Source: an uncultured Collinsella sp.
Lineage (GTDB): Bacteria; Actinomycetota; Coriobacteriia; Coriobacteriales; Coriobacteriaceae
NCBI GenBank assembly: GCA_900556415.1
Contig: USOU01000003.1
Location: forward strand, 62,001-126,000
Direction of reading: 5' to 3'
Length of the DNA stretch: 64,000 nt
The notes under the pieces are model-generated. The model worked only from the letters and a program-made list of their open reading frames with translations, had not been told where the DNA came from and searched no databases. Below are positions 50,904 through 58,958 of the stretch, in pieces. How positions within the stretch are numbered: the first letter of the stretch is position 1; each line of letters opens with the position of its first letter. The translations under genes were made by a program, and so were the position numbers.

Positions 50904-51575
50904 ATGAACGAAGCTGTTCCCGCGGCGCCGGTAAGCGCGGAGTCGATGGCAAAGCAGGGTTGCGAAAAGCTTGGCTTGGACGCGTTTGATGCGCTGGTCC
51001 GCCGCGCCCGCACATGCCGCCGTTTTGATGAGTCCATGCGCGTGCCACGCGAGTTTTTGCTCGAGTTGGCAGAACTGGCGCACCTGACCCCGTGTGGTGC
51101 CAATGCTCAGCGCCTGCGTTTTCATGTGGTGAGCGGTGCCGAGGACTGCGCGCGCGTGTTTGACGAGCTTGCATGGGCCGGCGCGCTTAAGGATTGGCCG
51201 GGTCCTGCCGAGGGCGAGCGCCCGACCGGCTACATCGCGATTCTGGCCGAGCGCGCCGTTCCGGGCAAGCCTGCCGCTCCCATTACCGAGGTCGACACGG
51301 GCATTGCCGCGCAGACGATGATGCTCGCCGCCCGCAGTGCCACGCCCGAGGTGGCAGCCTGCATGTTCAAGGCCTTTACGCCCCGCGCGATCGATGCCAT
51401 GGGGCTCGATAACGACAAGTATGAGCTCAAGCTGATCATGGCGTTTGGCGTTCCGGCTGAGACGCAGGTGATCGATGCAATCGATTCCAACCCCGACGGC
51501 TCAATTAATTACTGGCGTGACGAGGCACAGGTGCACCACGTACCCAAGCGTCCGCTTGCCGACGTGCTGGTGTAG
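50904..51575 (+). CDS. Nitroreductase family flavoprotein
   Basis: A 223-residue nitroreductase-fold protein. The FMN-phosphate motif R-R-A-R-T-C-R-R-F is near 32-40 and T-P-C-G-A-N-A-Q-R-L near 61-70, both classical. The central part A-A-R-S-A-T-P-E-V-A-A-C-M-F replaces the usual G-L-G-T-C-W region. ATG at 50904 after a ggggg site; upstream Met-like codons lack support. Probably a homodimeric NAD(P)H-dependent reductase of unknown substrate; such proteins are common in gut anaerobes. Confidence 0.85.
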   Translation: MNEAVPAAPVSAESMAKQGCEKLGLDAFDALVRRARTCRRFDESMRVPREFLLELAELAHLTPCGANAQRLRFHVVSGAEDCARVFDELAWAGALKDWPGPAEGERPTGYIAILAERAVPGKPAAPITEVDTGIAAQTMMLAARSATPEVAACMFKAFTPRAIDAMGLDNDKYELKLIMAFGVPAETQVIDAIDSNPDGSINYWRDEAQVHHVPKRPLADVLV

Positions 51576-51607
51576 TTGAACGTATCCGCGGCGTGATCCG
51601 GCGGTAA

Positions 51608-51642
51608 ACCACCACAAAGGTGCCTGTCCCCTTTGTGGTGGT
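51608..51642. repeat. REP-like hairpin upstream of the phosphatase pair
   Basis: accaccacaaag (51608-51619) pairs perfectly with ctttgtggtggt (51631-51642); loop gtgcctgtccc carries the same gtccc word as the other palindromes. It ends 15 bp before the GTG start of the next gene. Confidence 0.7.
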
Positions 51643-51657
51643 ACGAGGGGAGGGCGT

Positions 51658-52200
51658 GTGGCAGATCTGTATTTGGTGCGGCATGGGCAGACTAAGCTCA
51701 ATGTGCAGAACATTTTGCAGGGCTGGCACGATTCGCCGCTTACGGAGCGCGGGTGCGAGCAGGCGCTGGCGACGCGTGCGGCGTTTGCGGCGCGCGGCGT
51801 GGCCTTTGATCATGTGTATTCCTCGCCGTTGGGTCGGGCGCGGCGGACGGCCGAGCTTATCGTTGGCGAGGGCCGTTCCATTGAGCTGGTCGACGAGCTG
51901 CGCGAGTGGCATTTGGGCTCGCTGGAAGGTACATCAAATCGCAAGATGCCGCCGCAGCCCTGGGGTGATTATCCGGTGGCCTTTGGTGGCGAGTCGGAAG
52001 CGCAGCTCCGGGCGCGTATGGTCGCGGCGCTGTCCCGCATTATGGCCCGTCCGCAGCACAACTGCGTGTTGGCAGTCTCCCACGGATCTGCCTGCCAGGA
52101 GTTTCTTGAGTATGTGACTGGCGGGGGAGAGCAACCCGACAACGGTGCCGTGCTTCATTTTGGCTATTTCGACGAGGCGTTTTCGCTCTTGGGTTGGTAA
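51658..52200 (+). CDS. Histidine phosphatase family protein, copy 1
   Basis: A 180-residue phosphoglycerate-mutase-like phosphatase. The catalytic R-H-G motif is at residues 8-10 (L-V-R-H-G-Q-T) and the second histidine is in V-S-H-G-S near 143; the general acid Glu lies in L-R-E-W-H near 83. Start is GTG at 51658 with gaggggaggg upstream. A related gene follows 18 nt later. Likely acts on small phosphate esters; substrate unknown. Confidence 0.87.
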   Translation: MADLYLVRHGQTKLNVQNILQGWHDSPLTERGCEQALATRAAFAARGVAFDHVYSSPLGRARRTAELIVGEGRSIELVDELREWHLGSLEGTSNRKMPPQPWGDYPVAFGGESEAQLRARMVAALSRIMARPQHNCVLAVSHGSACQEFLEYVTGGGEQPDNGAVLHFGYFDEAFSLLGW

Positions 52201-52218
52201 CAAACGAAAGGAGCCCCC

Positions 52219-52854
52219 ATGAATAAAGACCTGTATCTGGTCCGTCATGGACAGACGATATTTAACCTCAAGCGCATTATTCAGGGCTGGAGCGACTCGC
52301 CGCTCACGCAGCTGGGTTGCGACCAGGCGGCGCGCGCCGGCATGTTTTTGCGTGCACGTGGCATTGAGCCCGACCACGCCTACACTTCGACGCTGCATCG
52401 CACCGAGCAGACTATCGCCAACCTGTGGCCGGGCCTTGCCTACGGGCGCCTAGACGGTCTGCGCGAGTGGTTCTTTGGCGACTTTGAGGCCGAGCGCGTG
52501 ATGCTGATGCCCGAGCGCCCGTGGCGCGATTTCTATCGCCAGTTTGGCGGCGAGGGTCAGATGCAGGTACGCGAGCGCATGGTGGCGACGTTGACCGATC
52601 TTATGCGACGCCCGGACCACGAGTGCGTGCTCGCGGTGAGCCACGGATCGGCCATCAAGGAGTTCATGGACCATACCAAGGGCGCGGCGGCCGATGAACG
52701 CGATCGCGTTCCGGGCAACTGCTCGGTGCTGCACTTTGCGTTTGACAACGAATCCGATACGTTTGAGCTGGTCGAAGTCTTTACGCAGGAAGATTATGCG
52801 CGCGAACTGGGCCTAGAGCCGCTCGTCGCGGCGGCAGGTCCGCAGCGTGGATAA
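52219..52854 (+). CDS. Histidine phosphatase family protein, copy 2
   Basis: A 211-residue paralogue of the preceding gene, with R-H-G-Q-T near 9-13, L-R-E-W-F-F-G near 80 and V-S-H-G-S near 142. It has an aaaggag site and follows the first copy by 18 nt. The C-terminal 40 residues extend beyond copy 1. Tandem duplication has allowed the two to diverge (for example in the region between residues 85 and 110), so different substrates are likely. Confidence 0.87.
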   Translation: MNKDLYLVRHGQTIFNLKRIIQGWSDSPLTQLGCDQAARAGMFLRARGIEPDHAYTSTLHRTEQTIANLWPGLAYGRLDGLREWFFGDFEAERVMLMPERPWRDFYRQFGGEGQMQVRERMVATLTDLMRRPDHECVLAVSHGSAIKEFMDHTKGAAADERDRVPGNCSVLHFAFDNESDTFELVEVFTQEDYARELGLEPLVAAAGPQRG

Positions 52855-52898
52855 CGCTGGCGTTGCGGCGCGGTTTGCCGACATAATTGTTTGATGCG

Positions 52899-52948
52899 AA
52901 AGGGGCGGAGGTGCATGCGTTTGCTGCATCTCCGCCCCTTGTTTGTTT
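52899..52948 (+). terminator. Terminator after the phosphatase pair
   Basis: aaaggggcggaggtgca (52899-52915) with tgcatctccgcccctt (52925-52940), followed by gtttgtttgg. Confidence 0.78.
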
Positions 52949-52983
52949 GGATGCTGGGTTTTCCCGCTTCGCGTTTGAGTCCG

Positions 52984-53673
52984 CTAGAATCGTGAGATCT
53001 GGTGAGTGAGCAGACCCGTCGGAACCTGCGGCGCGCCGCCGCTGACCTGCGCGGCGGGGAACAGCACGGCTACAGCAAAGTTGAACGGCTCTTTGCCAGA
53101 GTAGGCGCCGGCGGCGCGGGCCTCGTCGGCCAGAATCTGCGATGCTCCAGCCAGTGCGGCGGCATAGGCGGAGTCACCGGCGAACACCGGGTCGGGCGCC
53201 TGATCGAGCATGGCGCGGATGGCGGCAACGGCGTCCTCGCGCTTGACCTCCCACACGCGATGCGTGACGCCCGCGGGATCGGTGACGGCGTAGAGCGATG
53301 CACCCTCTTTGGCAGCGCCCAGGATGATATCCATGACGGGCGACGCCTTGTAGGCGAGCGACACGGGGCGCGGCTGCACCTTGAGCTCGGCGATCGCGCG
53401 CGCGGCGGCGAGTGCGTCGACGCTCTCGGTGGCGGCCTCGTCGCTACCCGTCAGCACGTTAACCGGGCAGATCGCCACGACACCCGTTACGCGTCCCGGC
53501 TCTCCCGAGCACTCGTACACGTAGTATGCCGCGCCCGGATCCCTGACCATGAGTCCATCGGCAATCGCGCCGCGCAGGGCTTCGTTGTCACTCAGAATGC
53601 TGCCCATCGCGGGCAGCGCCTCGAGCACGCGGTCCTGAGCCGGGCGGATGCAGGGAAACGGAAGAGCTTTCAT
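52984..53673 (-). CDS. Shortened DUF1015-like protein
   Basis: A 229-residue protein resembling the N-terminal half of DUF1015 proteins, which are usually about 400 residues and often sit beside serA/serC. Similar features: the opening P-F-P-C-I-R-P, the Y-Y-V-Y-E-C-S-G segment near 50, the strand R-P-V-S-L-A-Y near 105, and H-R-V-W-E-V near 143. The normal D-G-H-H-R block near the middle is replaced by F-A-G-D-S-A-Y, and the second half is missing, with the stop following normally. It may be a degenerate or specialised form. The serA-serC pair lies 3 kb away. Assignment is by eye and moderate. Confidence 0.6.
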   Translation of the reverse strand: MKALPFPCIRPAQDRVLEALPAMGSILSDNEALRGAIADGLMVRDPGAAYYVYECSGEPGRVTGVVAICPVNVLTGSDEAATESVDALAAARAIAELKVQPRPVSLAYKASPVMDIILGAAKEGASLYAVTDPAGVTHRVWEVKREDAVAAIRAMLDQAPDPVFAGDSAYAAALAGASQILADEARAAGAYSGKEPFNFAVAVLFPAAQVSGGAPQVPTGLLTHQISRF

Positions 53674-53712
53674 GGACGGTCCTAACGTGCGAGTCGGTTT
53701 GTTCGCGGCTTA

Positions 53713-54933
53713 TTATGCCCCAACTTGGCCGGTTGCGTCCCAGAGCGCGTTGTCAGCGAGCGCGATGAGTACGTTCTGGCAGCGAACGATATCGGTATGG
53801 GACACATACTCGTTGGGCTTGTGCACGAGCGTGAGCGAGCCTGGGCCATAGCTCATGCAGTTGTTGTTACCCATCTTGCCGGCAATAACGGCGGTGTCGG
53901 TGTAGCCGGTAAAGAAGCCGACGGTCGTGTCCGTGTCCGTCGCATCGTCTGCCGCGCGCTTAAGTGCAGCTAGAAGGGGAGAGCTCGGGTCGCGCTCGAT
54001 GGCGGGGCGGTCGCCTGTCACGGTATAGCTTCCGCGGCAGCCGGGGACCGCGGCCTCGGCGGCGGCGATGGCCTGCTCTACCATGCGCGTCGCGGCGGCC
54101 GTATCAGTTGGCGGGGTCAGGCGCATATCGACCCAGACCTTGGCGTGGTCGGGCACGACATAGGGACGGTAGCCACCCTCGATCTGTCCAAACGTGATGG
54201 TCGAAGGACCCAGCTCCTCATGCACGGGCAGCGCCGCGAACGCATGGCGCAGCGCGCAGATGACCTCGGCCATGGCGGCGACGGCATCCGCGCCCTTCCA
54301 GGGCTGGCTCGCGTGCGCCGTGACGCCGGTCATCTCGATCTCGAACCACGTGCGACCCTTGTGCGCCACCTGGATCTGCCCGTCGGTGGGCTCGGTGTCC
54401 AGCACCCATTCGCGCGAGCCGATCCAGCCGGCATTGATGGCCGCCTCGGAGCCGCGCATAAAGTCCTCCTCGTCGACCGAGCAGATGAGCGAGAAGCCGC
54501 GTCGGGGCAGCGCGCCATCCGCCGCCACGCGCTCGAGCGTATGGACCAGTGCGGCAATGGCGCAGGCCAGGCCACCCTTCATGTCGCAGGCGCCGCGGCC
54601 ATAAAGCTTGTCGTCCCGCACAATCGCCCCGAGCGGCGGAGTGTCCGCGTCCCAGCCATCGCCCAAGGTAACGGTATCCATATGGCAGATATAGACCAGC
54701 CGCGGCTCGTCGCTCAGTCCCGGCACGGTAACCATAAGGTTGCGGCGCCCGGGGAGTACTTCAAGCTCCTCAATCTGCACGGCATCAAGCGCAGGACAAT
54801 CAAACTGTGCCAGCCGCTGCTCAACGAGCCTCTTAATGAAGTGCTCGATCTCGCCCTCATATGCGCCGGGGTCCGAGCTGTCAATCTTCACAAGGTCCTG
54901 CGCAAGCCGCCAGGCAAAGTCCTCATCAACCAT
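53713..54933 (-). CDS. M20 family metallopeptidase (ArgE/DapE-like)
   Basis: A 406-residue M20 peptidase or deacylase. Zinc ligands and catalytic residues appear in I-C-H-M-D-T-V near 80, G-A-C-D-M-K-G-G near 110, and the C-S-V-D-E-E pair near 145; the dimerisation domain begins at G-R-T-W-F-E-I near 185 with T-A-H-A-S-Q-P. A late histidine in V-H-K-P-N-E near 375 completes the site. ATG at 54933 with gagg upstream. Convergence with no partner; the substrate could be an acyl-amino acid, succinyl-diaminopimelate or a peptide. Confidence 0.86.
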   Translation of the reverse strand: MVDEDFAWRLAQDLVKIDSSDPGAYEGEIEHFIKRLVEQRLAQFDCPALDAVQIEELEVLPGRRNLMVTVPGLSDEPRLVYICHMDTVTLGDGWDADTPPLGAIVRDDKLYGRGACDMKGGLACAIAALVHTLERVAADGALPRRGFSLICSVDEEDFMRGSEAAINAGWIGSREWVLDTEPTDGQIQVAHKGRTWFEIEMTGVTAHASQPWKGADAVAAMAEVICALRHAFAALPVHEELGPSTITFGQIEGGYRPYVVPDHAKVWVDMRLTPPTDTAAATRMVEQAIAAAEAAVPGCRGSYTVTGDRPAIERDPSSPLLAALKRAADDATDTDTTVGFFTGYTDTAVIAGKMGNNNCMSYGPGSLTLVHKPNEYVSHTDIVRCQNVLIALADNALWDATGQVGA

Positions 54934-55087
54934 ATGCAACCTCACAATCAGTCTGCTTTCCAAACCGATTGTAAGCTTCCCAAGAGATCTGCGACGCGCG
55001 CACAGCAGCATTTACCGTTCGCAGGCCGAGCCAGCGCGTTTGCCGTCCGGGCGGGTTTGCAAACGACGCAGTGGGTACGTACCCTTC

Positions 55088-56137
55088 ATGGACGACATGC
55101 TGTGCGACATATCTGCCTTTCGGTATCACCGGATACCCCCACAGGTTTTGGCGATAATGCCGGACCTGCCCGATTCTGCGGACGATCCGCGCAGGGAGCA
55201 TCTTTGTGAGCACCCGCTTGTCAAGTATTTCCTGGGCACCCCGTTACACGTGTTGGCGCAGGGCGTCTGCGGGCGCAAGGGCGATCGCATTGTCAGGCAT
55301 GTTTGGAACGGGGAGAGGCCGTTTGATTCCGTGCGGCAGACAGAGTTTGGTCTCGATGTCGCGTCCCCGCTCTTTACCCTGCTGACCCTGGCTTCCTCGG
55401 TTTCAAACGAACGTCTGATCATGTGCATGTATGAGATGTGCGGCACCTTTGCCGTGTGCAAGATTGCGCCTCAGGTAAAGTTGGCACTTGAGCAGGCGTA
55501 TGGGAGCCGGTGGGGTGACGCACGGTCGGGCTGGGAAAACGTAAAGGATACCTCGGGGAATCCAACGGACTTGTGGAAACGACCTCCCTTGATTGAGCTC
55601 TCTGAACTTACGGAGTACGTCGATAAGATCCCGGGGCTCCGCGGCGCTAAATCGTTCACGCGTGCTGCGAAGTGCATTACGGGGGTGGCGGCATCGCCGC
55701 TCGAGGTCCAGGCTTCGATGCTGTTTGGCCTTACAAGATTGCGCGGTGGCGAAGGGCTGTGCCTCACCAATAACGTTGAGATCCGCATGACGCGCAGTGC
55801 CCGCCTGATTTCGGGACTCGATAGGCGCTATGCCGATATTCTGCTGGCAAATAAGGACGGCAGCCGAGAGTGCCTGGTTGAATGCCAAGGTAAAGCCATT
55901 CACGGATCCATAGAATCCAAGATTTCGGACTCCGATCGAACAACGGCGCTGCAAGCGATGGGATATCCCGCCGTTCTGATGACCTATGGTCAGCTGGCCG
56001 ACCCCGATGCCTTCCGCGTGGTGATGGAGCTCATCATGTCCTATCTCGATGTGCCGCTAAAAGACAAGACGCCGCGGCAGCAGGAGCTCGAACGGCGGCT
56101 TCGTGAGGAGATTTTTATCGATTGGGCGGGAATATAG
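55088..56137 (+). CDS. Orphan protein with PD-(D/E)XK-like motif, member 2
   Basis: A 349-residue relative of the gene at 45397. The ATG at 55088 has no Shine-Dalgarno; a perfect 12-bp palindrome gggtacgtaccc lies just before it (55073-55084). Shared blocks: M-C-G-T-F-A-V near 120, P-P-L-I-E-L-S-E-L-T near 165, S-P-L-E206, then D250 in a strand and E265-C-Q267-G-K-x-x-H, followed by a helix and the strand G-Y-P-A-V-L-M-T. The spacing E-D-ExQ/N is that of PD-(D/E)XK folds such as DUF559/AbiEi-linked endonuclease domains, although the catalytic lysine is Gln. Divergent from the M20 gene. Nuclease activity is not proven. Confidence 0.65.
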   Translation: MDDMLCDISAFRYHRIPPQVLAIMPDLPDSADDPRREHLCEHPLVKYFLGTPLHVLAQGVCGRKGDRIVRHVWNGERPFDSVRQTEFGLDVASPLFTLLTLASSVSNERLIMCMYEMCGTFAVCKIAPQVKLALEQAYGSRWGDARSGWENVKDTSGNPTDLWKRPPLIELSELTEYVDKIPGLRGAKSFTRAAKCITGVAASPLEVQASMLFGLTRLRGGEGLCLTNNVEIRMTRSARLISGLDRRYADILLANKDGSRECLVECQGKAIHGSIESKISDSDRTTALQAMGYPAVLMTYGQLADPDAFRVVMELIMSYLDVPLKDKTPRQQELERRLREEIFIDWAGI

Positions 56138-56485
56138 TCACACGGGTGGAAAACGGTCGCGCGAACTAGAGTTTTGGCCGCAAAAAAGGCTTCAATTTTG
56201 CCTTGGAGGGGTCTTAAAAATGCTATCTAGAATAAGTTGTTTCGGAAAATAGACAGTCAACTTACATTCGGCACATAGAGATCGATTTTTACCTACTAAA
56301 GTCCCTGATAAAGCTGTTTATCAAAGCGGGTGCGCTGAGTGGTTTGGGTCTTACCGTCGATTATCCGAAAAAACTTGTTCTGTGTATCATTTTAAAGTCG
56401 TCCGGAGCAACGTAATCGGCCCCCGTTTCGTGAAAACAGGGGCCGAATGTGCTTCGCGGCCTGTCTGGCAGGCTTGGCGCCGGCG
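56138..56485. other. AT-richer gap with serA terminator
   Basis: About 350 bp. No gene seen. A hairpin tcggcccc (56416-56423) with ggggccga (56439-56446) and inner gttt/aaac pairs should end serA transcription from the right; the rest, including ttttgccttgg and gataaagctgtttatc words, is unassigned. Confidence 0.6.
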
Positions 56486-57649
56486 CTATTTAATCACGCG
56501 CACGCGATACATCGACGGAATCTGCTTAAGCGCCTCGATCGTGCTGCTGTTCAGGTGCTCGTCGGTGTCGAACATGGTGTAGGCGTTCTCGCCGGCAGAC
56601 TCGTTGGTCATGCGCTGCACGTTGGCGTTGTCCTTGGCCAGGATGGCTGTGATCTGGCCGATCATGTTGGGCACGTTGGCGTGCAGGCAGGCGATGCGGC
56701 TTGCAGCTCGCGCCTTGCCCATGCTGCAGGCAGGGTAGTTGACGCTGTGCGCGATATTGCCGTTCTCCAGGTAATCCTTGAGCTCGCTGATGGCCATATC
56801 GGCGCAGTTGGCCTCGGCCTCGCCAGTGCCGGCGCCCGAGTGCGTGGTGATAAACGTGTTGGGCATCTTGACGGTCTTGGGCGTGGCAAAGTCGCAGCTA
56901 AACCAGCTCAGCTTGCCCTCGCGTAGGGCAGCGTCGACGGCGTCCTCGTCAATGATGGTTTCGCGCGCGTAGTTGATGAGCACGGCGTCGGGTGCCAGCA
57001 GGTTAATCTGTTCGGTGCTGATCATGCCGATGGTGTCGGCCTTGCTGGGCACGTGCACGGTGAGGTAGTCGCAGCCGCGGCACAGATCCTCGAGCGTGCC
57101 CACGCGCTGCACCTCGCGGCTCAGCACCCACGCGTGCTCAACAGAAATGAACGGATCGTAGCCGTAGACGTCCATGCCCAGATCGACGCAGGCGTTGGCG
57201 ACCTTGGAGCCTACGTTGCCCAGACCGATGACGCCGATGCGCTTGCCCTTGAGCTCGCGGCCCACAAAGGCCTTCTTGGCCTTCTCGGCGTCGACCTGGA
57301 TCTCGGGGTCGTCGGCGTTGTCGCGCACCCAGTTCATCGATTGCACCACGCCGCGGCTCGAGAGCACCAGCATGCCTAGGACGAGCTCCTTAACGGCGTT
57401 GCTGTTGGCACCGGGGGAGTTAAAGACGACGACGCCCTTCTTGGCGTACTCCTCGACGGGGATGTTGTTGACGCCGGCGCCGCAGCGGGCGATGGCGCGG
57501 ATGCCCTCGGGCAGCTCGTAGCCGTGTAGGTCGGTGGAGCGCATCAGGATGGCGTCGGCCTCCTCGGCGGTGCTTACAAACTCATAGCCCTCGCCAAACT
57601 CGACTTTGCCGTCTTTGGTAATGTCGTCGATGGTTTTAATCTTGCGCAT
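56486..57649 (-). CDS. serA: D-3-phosphoglycerate dehydrogenase
   Basis: A 387-residue SerA of the short type with one C-terminal ACT domain, the first enzyme of serine synthesis. The NAD-binding motif G-V-I-G-L-G-N-V-G is near 140-148; the catalytic Arg lies in the N-Y-A-R-E block near 227; the usual Glu-His relay shows as H-S-G-A-G near 280. The ACT domain (about 320-387) starts I-A-C-L-H-A-N-V-P-N-M-I-G, where serine feedback may bind. ATG with aggagtttt upstream. It follows serC on the same strand with about 70 bp between. Confidence 0.93.
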   Translation of the reverse strand: MRKIKTIDDITKDGKVEFGEGYEFVSTAEEADAILMRSTDLHGYELPEGIRAIARCGAGVNNIPVEEYAKKGVVVFNSPGANSNAVKELVLGMLVLSSRGVVQSMNWVRDNADDPEIQVDAEKAKKAFVGRELKGKRIGVIGLGNVGSKVANACVDLGMDVYGYDPFISVEHAWVLSREVQRVGTLEDLCRGCDYLTVHVPSKADTIGMISTEQINLLAPDAVLINYARETIIDEDAVDAALREGKLSWFSCDFATPKTVKMPNTFITTHSGAGTGEAEANCADMAISELKDYLENGNIAHSVNYPACSMGKARAASRIACLHANVPNMIGQITAILAKDNANVQRMTNESAGENAYTMFDTDEHLNSSTIEALKQIPSMYRVRVIK

Positions 57650-57718
57650 GAAAAACTCCTTAGCAGGTTTGCTTAAAACAAGTGGTTTGAAGTGGCTGGT
57701 CGGCCCGCGGGTTGCGGG

Positions 57719-58843
57719 CTAGTTAGATCGCGGAGTCAAACTATGCTGCGCTTCGAAGTCCTTCATGTACGAGGCCAGTGCCTGCACGTCTTCCATGGTC
57801 ACGGCGTTGTAGACGCTGGCGCGCATACCGCCCACCAGGCGATGGCCCTTGACGTTTTGAATCTGGTGCTCGGCCGCGCCCGCAACAAAGGCGGCGTCGA
57901 GGCCGGCATCGTCGGTGCGGAAGGTGACGTTGGCGATGGAGCGGCTGTCCTCCTGCGCGGTGCCATGGAACAGCTCGCTTTGCTCGAGCAGGTCGTAGAG
58001 TAGGTTGGCCTTGGCCCAGTTGCGCTCGGCCATGGCGGCAAGTCCGCCGGTCTGCTCAACCCAACGGAACACCTTGCCGCACACATAGATGCCAAAGGTG
58101 TTAGGCGTGTTGAGCATGGAGCCCTTGGCGGCCTGGGTCTTAAGGTCCAGGTACTGCGGCGTCTGCGCAAAGGCGGGGCCGTCTGCGATGAGGTCGTCGC
58201 GCACGATGACCACGGTCACGCCCGCGGCACCGGCGTTTTTCTGCGCGCCGGCGTAAATGAGCCCGTAGCGCTCGACGTCGAGCGGCTGCGACAGAAAGCA
58301 GCTCGAGACATCGGCGACCAGCGGCACGTCGCCGCAATCGGGCAGCTCGCGGTACATGGTGCCAAAGACGGTGTTGTTCTGGCAGATGTAGACGTAGTCG
58401 AGCCCGTCGCCCGCGGCCTCGGCGGCAATGCACGCGTTGATGTCGGCCATGTCGGGGATACGGTCGAAGTTGGTGTCCTCGGAGCTCGCGAGCAGCACGG
58501 CATCGCCGTACTTGGCGGCCTCCTTGTACGCCTTGTTGGCAAAGTTGCCGGTTACGACGTAGCCGGCGCGGCCGCGGCGCATAAGATTCATGGGGATGCC
58601 CGCAAACTGCAGCGTGGCGCCGCCCTGCAATAACAGGACACGGTAGTTGTCGGGGATGCTCAGCAGACGGCGCAGGGTTGCCTCGGCGTCATCGATGATC
58701 TGCTGGTACATGCTAGATCGATGGCTCATCTCGAGCACGGACATGCCGCAACCGCGGTAGTCCATCATCTCATCGGCGATCTCGGCGAGCACGTTTGTAG
58801 GCAGCGCTGCCGGGCCAGCTGAGAAGTTGTGCACACGTGCCAT
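57719..58843 (-). CDS. serC: Phosphoserine aminotransferase
   Basis: A 374-residue class V pyridoxal-phosphate aminotransferase, the second step of serine synthesis. The opening H-N-F-S-A-G-P-A-A-L-P and M-S-H-R-S near 40 are diagnostic, L-Q-G-G-A-T near 75 binds the cofactor phosphate, and the cofactor lysine is in Y-A-G-A-Q-K-N near 197. ATG at 58843 has a gggg-rich site. Together with serA it feeds serine, glycine and C1 units into the folate pathway at the left end. No serB phosphatase is evident nearby. Confidence 0.94.
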   Translation of the reverse strand: MARVHNFSAGPAALPTNVLAEIADEMMDYRGCGMSVLEMSHRSSMYQQIIDDAEATLRRLLSIPDNYRVLLLQGGATLQFAGIPMNLMRRGRAGYVVTGNFANKAYKEAAKYGDAVLLASSEDTNFDRIPDMADINACIAAEAAGDGLDYVYICQNNTVFGTMYRELPDCGDVPLVADVSSCFLSQPLDVERYGLIYAGAQKNAGAAGVTVVIVRDDLIADGPAFAQTPQYLDLKTQAAKGSMLNTPNTFGIYVCGKVFRWVEQTGGLAAMAERNWAKANLLYDLLEQSELFHGTAQEDSRSIANVTFRTDDAGLDAAFVAGAAEHQIQNVKGHRLVGGMRASVYNAVTMEDVQALASYMKDFEAQHSLTPRSN

Positions 58844-58958
58844 CTTCTGGTTCCCCCTCGTAGTCGTTTGAACGTTCGGGATACTTTAGCACAGTGGAGC
58901 GCCAGGCGCGACCGTATCACGGTAATACTCGACTGCGCCGCTATGATTTACAGGATGG

